Numbered from the stretch's first letter, positions 16,381 to 26,611 are shown. The stretch: 57,950 nucleotides of DNA from Xanthobacteraceae bacterium (GCA_020441545.1 JAGRLZ010000106.1:1-57950), one strand, 5' to 3'. Notes: generated by a model from the letters alone, not told the origin. A program made the numbers and translations.

Positions 16381-17595
16381 ATGACCGCCGATCTCAAATC
16401 CGCGCTCGCCGTTGAAGCCCGCGCGCTCGGCTTCGACGCCATCGGCGTCACCGTGCCGGACGCGATTCCCGGCGCGCGCGCGCGGCTCGAAGCCTTCCTC
16501 GACTATGGCGCGCATGGCGGAATGGACTGGCTCGCCGCCGATCCGCCGCGCCGCGCCGATCCGCGCGTGCTGTGGCGCGAGGTGCGCTCGGTCGTCATGC
16601 TCGGCGTCAATTACGGTCCCGATGTCGACCCGCGCGCGGTCCTCGCACAGCGCGACCGCGCGGCGATCTCGGTCTACGCCCAGGGCGACGACTACCACGA
16701 CCTCATCAAGAAGCGGCTGAAGGTGCTGGCGCGCTGGCTGCTGGCGCAAGCGGGCCAGGACGGCCTCGACGGCGACGTGAAAGTCTTCGTCGATACCGCG
16801 GCGGTGATGGAGAAGCCGCTCGCCGGCGCCGCCGGGCTCGGCTGGCAGGGCAAGCACACCAACCTGGTCTCGCGCGAGTTCGGCTCGTGGCTGTTCCTCG
16901 GCGCGATCTTCACCACGCTCGACCTGCCGCACGACCCCCCCGCCCGCGACAATTGCGGCGCCTGCCGCGCCTGCCTCGACAGTTGCCCGACCGACGCGTT
17001 CGTCGCGCCCTACAAGCTCGATGCGCGGCGCTGCATTTCCTATCTCACCATCGAGCACAAGGGGCCGGTCCCGCGCGCGCTCCGCAAGAGCATTGGCAAC
17101 CGGATCTATGGTTGCGACGATTGCCTCGCGGCATGCCCGTGGAACAAGTTCGCGCAACAGGGGCGCGAGACCAGGCTCGCGGCGCGCGAGGCGTTGCGCG
17201 CGCCGAAGCTCGCCGAGCTGTTGAAGCTCGACGATGCCGCGTTCCGCGCGCTGTTCACGAAATCGCCGGTCAAGCGCATCCATCGCGGCCGCTTCATCCG
17301 CAACGCGCTGATCGCCGCCGGCAATTCCGGCGATAGAGCCCTTGCCGACGATGCGATCCGCCTGCTCGACGATCCCGACGCCACCGTGCGCGGCGCGGCC
17401 GCGTGGGCGCTGTCGCAACTGCTGAGCGCGAGCGATTTTGCCAAGCACGCACACCGCGCACTTCGGTCCGAGACGGATCAGGACGTCCGCGACGAATGGC
17501 GGAGCGCCATGGCGCCTCAGGATATGGCGTTTCAGGGTGCGGATGAGGGGCTTTCTGCTCCTGACGGAATCATCCGTCGTCATGCCCGGACTTGA
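16381..17595 (+). CDS. queG: Epoxyqueuosine reductase QueG
   Basis: A 404-residue cobalamin-dependent iron-sulfur enzyme that reduces epoxyqueuosine to queuosine in tRNA. Two 4Fe-4S ferredoxin motifs are visible: [16 protein letters not shown] (Cys192, 195, 198, 202) and [15 protein letters not shown] (Cys245, 248, 252), with Cys218 completing the set. The catalytic Asp is D139 in [14 protein letters not shown]. The C-terminal part after about residue 300 is HEAT-like. I chose the ATG at 16381, where family proteins begin. The last residues and the TGA stop are encoded by a dispersed repeat (17577-17612), so the natural C-terminus may have been shorter or different. It converges with fur. Confidence 0.95.
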   Translation: MTADLKSALAVEARALGFDAIGVTVPDAIPGARARLEAFLDYGAHGGMDWLAADPPRRADPRVLWREVRSVVMLGVNYGPDVDPRAVLAQRDRAAISVYAQGDDYHDLIKKRLKVLARWLLAQAGQDGLDGDVKVFVDTAAVMEKPLAGAAGLGWQGKHTNLVSREFGSWLFLGAIFTTLDLPHDPPARDNCGACRACLDSCPTDAFVAPYKLDARRCISYLTIEHKGPVPRALRKSIGNRIYGCDDCLAACPWNKFAQQGRETRLAAREALRAPKLAELLKLDDAAFRALFTKSPVKRIHRGRFIRNALIAAGNSGDRALADDAIRLLDDPDATVRGAAAWALSQLLSASDFAKHAHRALRSETDQDVRDEWRSAMAPQDMAFQGADEGLSAPDGIIRRHART

Positions 17596-17612
17596 TCCGG
17601 GCATCCATCTTC
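17577..17612. repeat. REP-like palindrome, identical to the copy at 24693
   Basis: A 36-bp sequence identical to 24693-24728. Its core hairpin is ATGCCCGGA-CTTGA-TCCGGGCAT. It overlaps the 3' end of queG and lies between the convergent queG and fur genes, where the strong hairpin could serve as a two-way terminator. Confidence 0.9.
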
Positions 17613-17628
17613 CAAACGTATTTCTGTT

Positions 17629-18078
17629 TCAGGACTTGGGATCGTCCAGCGGCACGCAATACAGTTCGAGGCGATGATCGACCAGCTTGTAGCCGAGCTT
17701 GCGGGCGATCTCGGCCTGCAGCTTCTCGATCTCTTCGGAGGTGAATTCCACCACGGTGCCGTCGCGCAGGTTGATGAGATGGTCGTGATGGCTTTCCGGC
17801 ACCTGCTCGTAGCGCGCGCGGCCTTCGCGAAAATCGTGGCGCTCGATGATGCCGGCATCCTCGAACAGCTTGACGGTGCGATACACGGTCGAGATCGAGA
17901 TCTTGTCGTCGATGGCGACGCAGCGGCGGTACAGTTCCTCGACGTCGGGATGATCGGCCGATTCCGCCAGCACCCGCGCGATCACGCGGCGCTGCTCGGT
18001 CATGCGCATGCCGGTCGCCGCGCAACGGGCCTCGATTCCGACGGTCTTGGATGCGGGCATGGATTTCAAAGCTGGCAT
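17629..18078 (-). CDS. fur: Fur/Mur-type metalloregulator
   Basis: A 149-residue Fur-superfamily repressor: an N-terminal winged helix (RMTEQRRVIARVLAESADHP, recognition helix around ISISTVYRTVKLF) and a C-terminal dimer domain with the metal-binding cluster HHDHLINLRDGTVVEF. The C-terminal CxxC zinc site of E. coli Fur is absent, as in rhizobial Fur/Mur proteins, which often respond to manganese. The segment differs from Irr, which carries a heme regulatory motif. The ATG at 18078 has GAGG at good spacing; ATGs further upstream lack one. It follows rimI by 43 bp in a tsaB-rimI-fur cluster. Confidence 0.9.
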   Translation of the reverse strand: MPALKSMPASKTVGIEARCAATGMRMTEQRRVIARVLAESADHPDVEELYRRCVAIDDKISISTVYRTVKLFEDAGIIERHDFREGRARYEQVPESHHDHLINLRDGTVVEFTSEEIEKLQAEIARKLGYKLVDHRLELYCVPLDDPKS

Positions 18079-18121
18079 CGAACCTCGTCTTCGCTGAAGC
18101 TGTCTTGCCATCGCGGCGCGG

Positions 18122-18619
18122 TCAGGACAAGTCGCGCCGCATCACCAGGGCGTTCAATTTCGTCGCGGTGCCCTGATTATAATAATTCTCGCGGCGGCCG
18201 ACGACCTCGAAGCCGGCGTTGCGATAGAGCCGGCATGCCGGCTGATTATTTTCCTCGACTTCGAGAAAGACCGCGCGCACCCCGCGTCCGGCGAGATGCC
18301 CGAGATGGGTCATCAGCAATGCCCGCGACAATCCCCGTCCGCGGGCCCGCGCCGAGACGGCGATCGACAGGATTTCGGCTTCGTCAGCGGTCTGCCGCGA
18401 CACCGCGAAGCCGACCACCTCGCGGCCCCGCCGCAGCCGGTGGATCATCGTGCCGGGCTCGCGCAGCATGGCGTCGAATTCGGTCTTGCCCCAGCCGCGG
18501 TGAAACGAATCGCCGTGGATGCGCGCCAGCGCGGCCACGTCGCGCTGGCTTGCCGGCTCGATCACGGGCCGGGCCGGGTTCCACAGCCACGACAGCCAGT
18601 CCAGGACCGGCGCCGTCAT
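18122..18619 (-). CDS. rimI: Ribosomal protein bS18-alanine N-acetyltransferase
   Basis: A 165-residue GNAT acetyltransferase. The acetyl-CoA motif is RARGRGLSRALL (91-102), followed by FLEVEENNQPACRLYRNAGF (118-137) with the conserved Asn and Tyr, and RENYY (143-147), as in RimI. It N-terminally acetylates ribosomal protein S18. The ATG overlaps the tsaB stop as ATGA, so translation is probably coupled. The tsaB-rimI pairing is widespread and supports the assignment over a generic GNAT. Confidence 0.92.
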   Translation of the reverse strand: MTAPVLDWLSWLWNPARPVIEPASQRDVAALARIHGDSFHRGWGKTEFDAMLREPGTMIHRLRRGREVVGFAVSRQTADEAEILSIAVSARARGRGLSRALLMTHLGHLAGRGVRAVFLEVEENNQPACRLYRNAGFEVVGRRENYYNQGTATKLNALVMRRDLS

Positions 18620-19308
18620 GAGGCAGGCGTGGGGTGAGGCAGGGGAGCGGCGGAAGGCTTGGCGTCCGGCGCCCGGAGATAGAGCGGGCGGGCCGGCGCG
18701 GTGTCCGGCGTCACCGCGGCGCCGAGCCATGCCACCCAGCCGATGTCGGGCGCCGGTTGCGGGTCGATCAGCACCGGCGGTTCCGCCTCGGCCGGCCAGC
18801 GCGCGGCCAGCAGCCCGGCCGCATTGCCGACCAGCCGGGGCGGCCCGAAGCGCGCGGCGCCGAGTGCGGCGGCGATCGGCACGACGCTCGGCGGCACCAG
18901 CGTGGCGCCGTTGCCGGCGGCGACCTGGAGATAGACGTGATCGTGGCGCGCATCGATTGCGGAGACGATGGCACGCCGCTCGTTCTCGCCGACATGGGGG
19001 GCGGCATAGGCGGTCAGTGTGGAGACGCCGACGGCCGGCTTGCCAGTGGCGAGCGCGATGCCGCGCGCCGCCGAGAGCCCGACCCGCAGGCCGGTGAAAC
19101 TGCCGGGGCCGGTGGTCGCCACGATCCGGTCCAGCGCATCGAAGGCAATACCGGCCCGCGCGACGACGCGCGCGATCAGCGGCATCAGCGCTTCGGCGTG
19201 GCCGCGCTGCATCGGAAGCGATTCCTGCGCCAGCATCCTGGGGGCCGCGCTGTCCAGCACGCCCGCGGAGCAGGCTTCGAGCGCGGTATCAATGGCGAGG
19301 ATCAGCAT
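18616..19308 (-). CDS. tsaB: tRNA threonylcarbamoyladenosine biosynthesis protein TsaB
   Basis: A 230-residue ASKHA-fold protein that forms, with TsaD and TsaE, the complex transferring threonylcarbamoyl to A37 of ANN-decoding tRNAs. Signature motifs are LAIDTALEACSAGV (residues 4-17) and VATTGPGSFTGLRVGLSAAR (63-82). TsaB lacks the metal-binding histidines of TsaD, consistent with this sequence. It is first in the tsaB-rimI-fur cluster and separated from the NifU-like gene by about 110 bp. Confidence 0.96.
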   Translation of the reverse strand: MLILAIDTALEACSAGVLDSAAPRMLAQESLPMQRGHAEALMPLIARVVARAGIAFDALDRIVATTGPGSFTGLRVGLSAARGIALATGKPAVGVSTLTAYAAPHVGENERRAIVSAIDARHDHVYLQVAAGNGATLVPPSVVPIAAALGAARFGPPRLVGNAAGLLAARWPAEAEPPVLIDPQPAPDIGWVAWLGAAVTPDTAPARPLYLRAPDAKPSAAPLPHPTPAS

Positions 19309-19416
19309 GGGGAAGCGAGGCGTGAGTGGCGAACAGCGAACAGATTAGCATGAAAACCGCGTGCGGCAGCTCTATGTCTTTTTCTATTCGCTACCCGCTA
19401 CTCGTTGTTCGCTTTG

Positions 19417-19992
19417 TCAATCCGCCGCCATCGCCTCGACGTCCACCACCTCGGGCACGAAGTGCTTCAGGAGGTTCTGGATGCCGTGCTTCAGCGTTGC
19501 GGTGGACGATGGGCAGCCCGAGCATGCGCCGCGCATGTTGAGATAGACGATGCCGTCGCGGAAGCCGCGGAAGGTGATGTCGCCGCCGTCATTGGCGACC
19601 GCCGGGCGCACCCGCGTCTCGATCAGGTCCTTGATGATCTCGACCGTCTCGGCGTCGTCCTCGCTGAAGAACTCGCCGGCCCCGTCGCTGTCCTCGCCGG
19701 CGTCGCTGCCGTCGGTCATCAGCGGGCCGCCGGACATGAAGTGCTCCATGATGGCGCCGAGGATGGCGGGCTTGAGGTGCTGCCAGTCGCCGTCGGTCTT
19801 GGTCACGGTGATGAAGTCGGCACCGTAGAACACGCCGGCGACGCCCGGAATGCCGAACAGCCGTTCGGCCAGCGGCGAACGCGCCGCCTGTTCGGGGGCG
19901 GCGAACGCCATGGTTCCGCTGGAGAGCACGGCGCGGCCCGGCAGGAACTTCAGCGTCGCGGGATTCGGGGTGGTTTCAGTCTGGATGAACAT
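19417..19992 (-). CDS. NifU-like iron-sulfur scaffold (Nfu family)
   Basis: A 191-residue Nfu-type protein. An N-terminal Nfu_N domain starts MFIQTETTPNPATLKFLPGR, an acidic linker follows (about 95-115), and the C-terminal NifU domain carries MRGACSGCPSS with Cys157 and Cys160. These cysteines bridge a 4Fe-4S cluster between two monomers for delivery to client proteins such as aconitase. The ATG at 19992 has GGAG 6 nt upstream; an in-frame TTG 12 bases earlier is less likely. The neighbours tsaB and the USP gene are on the same strand, with gaps over 100 bp. Confidence 0.94.
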   Translation of the reverse strand: MFIQTETTPNPATLKFLPGRAVLSSGTMAFAAPEQAARSPLAERLFGIPGVAGVFYGADFITVTKTDGDWQHLKPAILGAIMEHFMSGGPLMTDGSDAGEDSDGAGEFFSEDDAETVEIIKDLIETRVRPAVANDGGDITFRGFRDGIVYLNMRGACSGCPSSTATLKHGIQNLLKHFVPEVVDVEAMAAD

Positions 19993-20109
19993 GATCTTCT
20001 CCAATCACGGCCGGGTTCAAGGCCCGGCGCTTGGGCGTCTTTTATCAGATGGGCACGGCGAATGCATGGTCAAGCCGCAATCCGCCGAATAGTCAGTGGA
20101 ATCATCGTC

Positions 20110-20604
20110 TTACGACAGGCCGTCGATCTCGCTGTCGCTCAGATTGCCGGGCACGATGGTGACCGGGATCGGGAACGTGCCGACCGTCTTGGCGAGCGCG
20201 GTGATGATCGGGCCGGGGCCCTCGGGGCCGATGCTGGCCGCCAGCACCAGCATCGAGATGTCGACATCCTTGTCGATGACGTCGAGCAGTTGCTCGCTCG
20301 GTGCCCCTTCGCGGATCACCCGCTCCGGGGTGATGGCGGCGACGCCGTTGGCGCGGCCGGCGGCGCGGTCGAGCGCGGCGTTGGCGATCTCGTCGGCTTC
20401 CGCCTTCATGATGTCGGCGACGCCGAGCCATTGCTGGTTGCGGTCCTCGGTCTCGATGATGCGCAGCATCACCACGCCGCCGCCGACGCGCACCGCCCAG
20501 CGGCTGGCGTAATAGACCGCGCGGTCCCACTCGGCGCTGTCGTCAACGATGACCAGGCATTTCGGCTTGTGGCCCTGCTCGTAGCTTCGTCGTCTGGTGC
20601 TCAT
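20110..20604 (-). CDS. Universal stress protein (UspA family)
   Basis: A 164-residue single-domain Usp. It shows the N-terminal strand CLVIVDDSAEWDRAVYYASR and a C-terminal stretch LVLAASIGPEGPGPI. The ATP-binding Usp motif G-x2-G-x9-G-S/T is not convincingly present, so this may be the non-ATP-binding UspA type. Such proteins are cytosolic and accumulate under stress. It lies between trpS and the NifU-like gene on the same strand, separated from both by over 100 bp. Confidence 0.9.
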   Translation of the reverse strand: MSTRRRSYEQGHKPKCLVIVDDSAEWDRAVYYASRWAVRVGGGVVMLRIIETEDRNQQWLGVADIMKAEADEIANAALDRAAGRANGVAAITPERVIREGAPSEQLLDVIDKDVDISMLVLAASIGPEGPGPIITALAKTVGTFPIPVTIVPGNLSDSEIDGLS

Positions 20605-20773
20605 GCGTGCCCCGGATTATCGCCGCGCCAACGGCAACTTTCGCCATGCTGCCACGGCGGCGGCATCCCTCACAAGCGGATTGCGCGCGCGCCGGGACTT
20701 GACAAATGCACCGCGCGAACCACGCGACAAGGCGTTTCGCGTGGTTGCGCGCCGCAACGAACGACGCTGGGCC

Positions 20774-21820
<1,047 letters not shown>

Positions 21821-21872
21821 GTCACATCGTCCTTGAGGCGCCGGGTTTGGAGGCCGGCCCCGGAATATTTGG

Positions 21873-21953
21873 AGCATGATGTGGTCCGAAAACCGCTTCA
21901 CACTTTTCGGCATCATGCTTGCAAGCGCGTTGCTTGCAGGCGCGTTGCTTGCC
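21873..21953. repeat. Palindromic repeat (unit C) plus 15-bp tandem duplication
   Basis: The palindrome 21873-21919 has ends AGCATGAT and ATCATGCT around GTGGTCCGAAAACCGC and CTTTTCGG. It is the same family as 15260-15306 but in the other orientation. Directly after it, GCGCGTTGCTTGCAG at 21925-21939 is repeated at 21940-21953. Both sit between murJ and trpS. Confidence 0.82.
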
Positions 21954-22006
21954 ACGCCCGCCACTGGCGCGCAAGTCATGGATGCGCAGGTCACGGGATG
22001 CGCGGG

Positions 22007-23527
22007 TTACGGCAGGCGGAGGTCGCGCGGCCGAACGACGCCAAGCAGGGCGAGCAACGCGCCGTAGACGACGATGCCGGCGACGATGGCGAGCGCCAGC
22101 ATCGCCGCAATAGCGGGATGGCTGGCGTCGCCGAGTTGCGTGGGCAGCGTGCGCACGCCCAGCCAGAGAGCCGCGCCCATCGCAAGCGCGGCGAGCGCGA
22201 TGCGCGGCAGCCGTCGCCGCGCATCGGAATCGATGGCGAAGCCATGGCGCGCCCGTCCGCGCCACAGCAGGACGATCACGCCGGCCCATGCGGCGGCGGC
22301 GATCGCGCCGGCGATTCCGGCGACGCCGAACGGCGCGGCCAGCCACGTCGCGGCGAGCAGCGCGACCGCGAGCGCGATCACGGTCGCGGCAAGCGGGCCG
22401 GAGGTGTCGTGGCGGGCGAAGAACGCCGGCGCGAGCGCCTTGGTCGCGACCTGCGCCGGCAGGCCGAGCGCAAGCCAGGCCAATGCATATGCGGTGGCGC
22501 GGCTGTCGGCCGCCGTGAAGGCGCCGTGCTCGAACAGCACCCGCACGATCGGTTCGGAGAGCAAAGCGAGCCCGAGCGCCGCCGGCAAGGCCAGTCCGAT
22601 CGCCAGTTCGACGGCGCGCGAGGCGGTCTGCGCGAAGGCGCCGTCGCCGCTGCGCGCGGCGCGCGTCAGTTCCGGCACCAGCACCGTGCCCATGGCGACG
22701 CCGACGATGCCGAGCGGCAGTTCGATCAGGCGGTTGGCGAAATAGAGCCACGACACCGCGGCGGGCGATGCCGAGGCGACGATCGCGCCCGCGACGATCA
22801 GCAGTTGCGGCGACGCGCCGGCGACCATGGCCGGCAGCGCCTTGCCGAGGAAGCCGCGCAGTTCGCGGTCGAGGCCGATCCGCAGCGGCCCGGCGAGCCT
22901 GCCGCCGCCCGTCGCCAGCATGACGAGTTGCAGCAGCCCGGCGATGCCGACGGTCGCGGCGACGATGCGCGCGGCGTCGGCGGCGCTGCCCGGCCGGACC
23001 AGCAGCGCGATGATCGCGGCGATCATCGCGACGTTGAACAGGATCGGCGCGAAGGCGGTGAGCGCGAATCGGTGATGCGCATTGAGCAGTCCCATCATCA
23101 CCGTCACGGGGCCAGCGAAGGCGAGATAGGGCAGCATCAGCCGTGCATCGTCGACCGCCATTTGCAACGCGGGCGTGCCGGCGAATCCCGGTGCGAGCAG
23201 GCCGAGCGCGACCGGCATGACAATGCCGAGCACGGCGGCGGCGGCGAACAGCGCGAGGCTGAAGGTGCCGAGCACGCGCCCGGCGAAGGCGGTGGCCGCC
23301 GCCATGCCGTCGCGATCGTGGACGCGCCAATAGGCCGGCACCAGGGCCGCGTTGAGTGAACCCTCGGAGAGCAGCCGCCGCGCGACGTTGACGATCTGGA
23401 AGGCGGCGAGGAACGCATCGGCCACGGGCCCGGCGCCGAGCAGCGCCGCCACCATCGCGTCGCGCGCGAAGCCGAGCAGGCGCGAGGCCAGCGTTCCGGT
23501 GGAGACGGTGAAGACGTGGCGGATCAT
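22007..23527 (-). CDS. murJ: Lipid II flippase MurJ
   Basis: A 506-residue polytopic inner-membrane protein of the MOP superfamily with about 14 hydrophobic segments, the MurJ number. It begins MIRHVFTVSTGTLASRLLGF and contains GFARDAMVAALLGAGPVADA, typical of MurJ/MviN. It moves lipid II across the membrane for peptidoglycan synthesis. The gene diverges from the PfkB kinase gene with a 134-bp gap, and trpS follows on the same strand. Confidence 0.96.
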   Translation of the reverse strand: MIRHVFTVSTGTLASRLLGFARDAMVAALLGAGPVADAFLAAFQIVNVARRLLSEGSLNAALVPAYWRVHDRDGMAAATAFAGRVLGTFSLALFAAAAVLGIVMPVALGLLAPGFAGTPALQMAVDDARLMLPYLAFAGPVTVMMGLLNAHHRFALTAFAPILFNVAMIAAIIALLVRPGSAADAARIVAATVGIAGLLQLVMLATGGGRLAGPLRIGLDRELRGFLGKALPAMVAGASPQLLIVAGAIVASASPAAVSWLYFANRLIELPLGIVGVAMGTVLVPELTRAARSGDGAFAQTASRAVELAIGLALPAALGLALLSEPIVRVLFEHGAFTAADSRATAYALAWLALGLPAQVATKALAPAFFARHDTSGPLAATVIALAVALLAATWLAAPFGVAGIAGAIAAAAWAGVIVLLWRGRARHGFAIDSDARRRLPRIALAALAMGAALWLGVRTLPTQLGDASHPAIAAMLALAIVAGIVVYGALLALLGVVRPRDLRLP

Positions 23528-23661
23528 CTTGCCTGCCGCGAGGGAGGAAACGGGCCGGTGCTTGCTGGCGTGCGGCGGAACGTGTTACGCCGCTGCGGCG
23601 ATTTTCAACTTTGATCGGATTTCTCGCCCAACCGCAATCACCGCAACGGGATTTTCTGACG

Positions 23662-24663
23662 ATGAGTTCTGTGACGTACGACGTTCTCGGAATCGGCAAC
23701 GCGATCTTCGACGTGCTGGTGCGCACCGACGAGGCTTTTCTCGCCGCGCAGGCGATGACCAAGGGATCGATGGCGCTGATCGATGAGGCGCGTGCCAGGG
23801 CGATCTACGATGCGATGGGTCCGGCAACCACGATGTCGGGCGGGTCGGCCGCCAACACCATCGTCGGCGTCGCGTCCCTGGGCGCGCGCGCGGCCTATGT
23901 CGGCAAGGTCAAGGACGACGAGGTCGGCCGTGCCTATGTCCACGACATCCGCGCCGCCAGGGTGGCGTTCGACACCCCGGCCGCCGCCGGCGGACCGGCG
24001 ACCGGCTGCTCCTATATCCTGGTGACGCCGGACGGCGAGCGCACCATGAACACCTATCTCGGCGCCGCGCAGGAGCTGACGCCGGCCGACATCGATGCCG
24101 GTCAGATCGCGGCCTCCGGCATCGTCTATCTCGAGGGCTATCTGTGGGATCCGCAGAGCGCCAAGCAGGCGTTCCTCAAGGCGTCGGAGATCGCGCATGC
24201 GGCGGGCCGCAAGGTGGCGCTGACGCTGTCCGATTCGTTCTGCGTCGACCGCTATCGCGACGAGTTTCTCGACCTGATGCGGCGCAAGGTGGTGGACATC
24301 GTGTTCGCCAACGAGAGCGAACTGCATTCGCTCTACCAGACCGCCGATTTCGACACCGGCCTCGGCGCGCTGCGCAAGGACATCGGGCTGGGCGTGGTGA
24401 CGCGCAGCGAGAAGGGCTGTCTGGTCGTGGAGGATGGCCGGACCACGGAGGTGCCGGCCTGCCCGGTCGAGCAACTGGTGGACACCACCGGCGCCGGCGA
24501 CCTGTTCGCCGCGGGCTTCCTGGTCGGTCTTGTGCGCGGTGCCGGCCATGCCGATGCCGGCCGTCTCGGCGCGCTCGCCGCAGCCGAGGTGATCCAGCAT
24601 ATCGGCGCGCGGCCGCAGGTATCGCTGAAGGATCTCGCGCAGCAGAACGGATTGCCGGTCTGA
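23662..24663 (+). CDS. PfkB-family kinase, probable adenosine kinase
   Basis: A 333-residue ribokinase-fold protein. The N-terminal glycine-rich region TMSGGSAANTIVGVASLGA and the C-terminal signature DTTGAGD (274-280, catalytic base Asp280) are clear. The order GNAIFDVLV, YVGKVKDDEVG and DGERTMNTYLGAAQEL matches the alphaproteobacterial proteins annotated as adenosine kinase. Such an enzyme would phosphorylate adenosine, or another nucleoside or sugar, with ATP in the cytosol. The ATG at 23662 begins at the conserved N-terminus. It is monocistronic, followed by a REP-like element. Confidence 0.88.
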   Translation: MSSVTYDVLGIGNAIFDVLVRTDEAFLAAQAMTKGSMALIDEARARAIYDAMGPATTMSGGSAANTIVGVASLGARAAYVGKVKDDEVGRAYVHDIRAARVAFDTPAAAGGPATGCSYILVTPDGERTMNTYLGAAQELTPADIDAGQIAASGIVYLEGYLWDPQSAKQAFLKASEIAHAAGRKVALTLSDSFCVDRYRDEFLDLMRRKVVDIVFANESELHSLYQTADFDTGLGALRKDIGLGVVTRSEKGCLVVEDGRTTEVPACPVEQLVDTTGAGDLFAAGFLVGLVRGAGHADAGRLGALAAAEVIQHIGARPQVSLKDLAQQNGLPV

Positions 24664-24692
24664 AGCGCATTTGGTTCAGATGGAATCAATGA

Positions 24693-24764
24693 TCGTCATG
24701 CCCGGACTTGATCCGGGCATCCATCTTCTTCTCGGAAAATGACGGATTGCCGGGTCATAGGCGG
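24693..24764. repeat. REP-like palindromic element (module 2)
   Basis: The first 36 bp are identical to 17577-17612, with hairpin ATGCCCGGA-CTTGA-TCCGGGCAT. The element then continues TTCTCGGAAAATGACGGATT and GCCGGGTCATAG. The same layout, in the other orientation and diverged, is at about 31830-31893. It lies 29 bp downstream of the PfkB kinase gene. Confidence 0.85.
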
Positions 24765-24902
24765 GCGGAAGCGACACTGTTCTTCGCGCAGGTGGAGCGG
24801 AAGCGACACCGTTCTTCGCGCAGGTGGAGCGGAAGCGACACCGTTCTTCGCGCAGGTGGAGCGGAAGCGACACCGTTCTTCGAACGGCCATGCCCGGCAA
24901 TG
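24765..24902. repeat. 32-bp tandem repeat (about 3.7 copies) within a REP-like element
   Basis: Units start at 24765, 24797, 24829 and 24861, each beginning GCGGAAGCGACACCGTTCTT and ending CGCGCAGGTGGA. The first copy differs by one base (CACTG for CACCG). The fourth diverges after TTCTTCG, where GAACGGCCATGCCCGGCAA closes the element. There are no spacers and no coding potential. A single-copy version of the module is at 31786-31823 in the other orientation, so this locus looks like a local expansion. Confidence 0.93.
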
Positions 24903-24957
24903 ACGCCTCATGGTGTTTCCGTCAAACCCTGACACGCTCGAGCCGCCGCGGCGCGCG

Positions 24958-25557
24958 TCAGGAGCCCGCTTTCAGCGCCTTGTCGATTTCCGGCTTGAGC
25001 ACGCGCGCGATGTTCTCCGGCGTGATCGCGCCGATCAGCTTGTAGGCGATCCTGCCGTCGCGGCCGACGATGAAGGTCTCCGGCACGCCATAGACGCCCC
25101 ATTCGATCGCGGCGCGACCGTTGCCGTCGACGCCGACGGCGTCGAAGGGATTGCCGTAGCGGCCGAGGAAGCGGCGCGCGTTGTCGGCCTTGTCCTTGTA
25201 GTTGATGCCGACCAGCCGGATGCGCCTGTCGGCGCTCAGCGCCACCAGCAGCGGCGCTTCCTCGTGGCAGGGCACGCACCACGATGCCCACACGTTGACG
25301 ACGCTCACCTTTCCCCGGAACGCCGCCGGATCGAGGCCCGGCACCGGGGTGCCGTCGCGCATCAAGCCGTCCAGCGCCGGCAGCGCGGTCTGCGGGGCAG
25401 GGCGGCCGATCAGCGCCGAGGGAATGCGCGACACGTCGCGGTCACCGAGCCGGAACCAGAACAGCGCCGCCAGCGCGGCGAACACCGCCAGCGGCAGCAG
25501 CACCAGCAGGCGCCGCCGCGCCGGTCCGCCGGCATGGGGGGAGGGTGCGTCCGTCAT
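24958..25557 (-). CDS. ccmG: Thiol:disulfide interchange protein CcmG/CycY
   Basis: A 199-residue membrane-anchored thioredoxin-like protein. An N-terminal anchor (about 16-36) is followed by a periplasmic domain with the active site WASWCVPC (Cys94, Cys97). It reduces apocytochrome c cysteines before heme attachment in system I cytochrome c maturation. The ATG overlaps the ccmD stop as ATGA. It is the last gene of ccmA-B-C-D-G, corresponding to cycVWZXY in Bradyrhizobium. Confidence 0.95.
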   Translation of the reverse strand: MTDAPSPHAGGPARRRLLVLLPLAVFAALAALFWFRLGDRDVSRIPSALIGRPAPQTALPALDGLMRDGTPVPGLDPAAFRGKVSVVNVWASWCVPCHEEAPLLVALSADRRIRLVGINYKDKADNARRFLGRYGNPFDAVGVDGNGRAAIEWGVYGVPETFIVGRDGRIAYKLIGAITPENIARVLKPEIDKALKAGS

Positions 25558-25745
25558 GCGATATCCGTGACGCCGCGGCCGGAGCGACGCCGCGCGCCGC
25601 CGGCTTCCAGTTCGCGCAGCCGTGCTTTCTGGGTCCGGTAGTCCAGTGCGATCCAGGCGATCAGCGCGACCACGATCGCGCCGACGATCGCGTAGGACGC
25701 GACGATGAAGGAGGCGTAGGGGCCGAGCATGGTGGCGAGCGTCAT
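25554..25745 (-). CDS. ccmD: Heme exporter protein CcmD
   Basis: A 63-residue protein with one transmembrane helix (about 12-35, [20 protein letters not shown]), then the CcmD hallmark [14 protein letters not shown]. CcmD helps release holo-CcmE from the CcmABC complex. The ATG at 25745 lies 6 bp downstream of the ccmC stop, and the TGA overlaps the ccmG start. It is easily missed because a longer overlapping open frame contains it; the correct protein is only this short C-terminal part. Confidence 0.92.
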   Translation of the reverse strand: MTLATMLGPYASFIVASYAIVGAIVVALIAWIALDYRTQKARLRELEAGGARRRSGRGVTDIA

Positions 25746-25750
25746 GCCGG

Positions 25751-26482
25751 TCACGCGGCTTGCTGGCCGGCCTGCATCATTTGCAGGCTGCGGACGCGGC
25801 GGCGCAGGATCTCGTTGCGCATGGCGGCCATATGCAGGGTGACGAACAGCAGCGAGAACGCCACCGCCATCGTCAACAGCGGGATCAGGAACGCCTTGTC
25901 CAGCGTCGAGCCGCCCATCCGCATCACCGAAGCGGGTTGGTGCAGCGTGTTCCACCAGTCCACCGAGAACTTGATGATCGGCAGGTTGACGGCGCCGACC
26001 AGCGTCAGCACCGCGGCCGCGCGCGCCGCGCGCGTGGGATCCTCGACCGCGCGCCACAGCGCCATCAGGCCGAGATACATCAGGAACAGGATCAGCACCG
26101 AGGTCAGCCGCGCGTCCCATTCCCAGTAGGTGCCCCACATCGGGCGTCCCCACAGCGAGCCGGTGACGAGGGCGAGGAAGGTGAAGGCCGCGCCGATCGG
26201 CGCCGCCGCCTTGGCGGAGACGTCGGCGAGCGGATGGCGCCACACCAGCGTGCCGAGCGCGGACAGGCTCATCACGCCCCACACGAACATCGCGAGCCAG
26301 GCGTTGGGAACGTGGATGAACATGATCTTGACGGTGGCGCCCTGCTGGTAGTCGTCCGGCGCCATGGCCGACTGGTACAGCCCGACCGCGAGCAGGATCG
26401 CGGTGGCGGCCGCGAGCCAGGGCAGCACCTTGGCCGTCAGCGACAGGAAGCGGGTCGGGTTGGCGAGGTCGAGCAGCGTCAT
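25751..26482 (-). CDS. ccmC: Heme exporter protein CcmC
   Basis: A 243-residue heme-handling protein with six hydrophobic segments. The tryptophan-rich periplasmic motif [13 protein letters not shown] is at 111-123, flanked by conserved histidines (H57 in FIHVPNAW, and one in NTLHQPAS). It transfers heme to CcmE. The ATG at 26482 starts [13 protein letters not shown], the family N-terminus. A gap of about 130 bp separates it from ccmB, larger than elsewhere in this cluster. Confidence 0.97.
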   Translation of the reverse strand: MTLLDLANPTRFLSLTAKVLPWLAAATAILLAVGLYQSAMAPDDYQQGATVKIMFIHVPNAWLAMFVWGVMSLSALGTLVWRHPLADVSAKAAAPIGAAFTFLALVTGSLWGRPMWGTYWEWDARLTSVLILFLMYLGLMALWRAVEDPTRAARAAAVLTLVGAVNLPIIKFSVDWWNTLHQPASVMRMGGSTLDKAFLIPLLTMAVAFSLLFVTLHMAAMRNEILRRRVRSLQMMQAGQQAA

Positions 26483-26611
26483 GGCGCTTCTGATAATCGC
26501 CGCGCGCGGTGCAGGCAACGCCCGGCCCGGCAAATCGGCGTGGTTCCGCGAGAGTTGATCGTCTCCGTCATGCGTTGCCCGTCCCTTCGGCCTTTCCCAA
26601 TCCAGTCCAAT

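Noticed and set aside
24765-24902. CRISPR-like array of 32-bp repeats
   Set aside because: Units are contiguous with no spacers, there are no cas genes, and the same unit exists in single copy in a dispersed element.
24676-24935. Short repetitive-protein frames across the 32-bp repeat
   Set aside because: The 32-bp period shifts reading frame each unit, there is no ribosome site, and the sequence belongs to a dispersed non-coding element.
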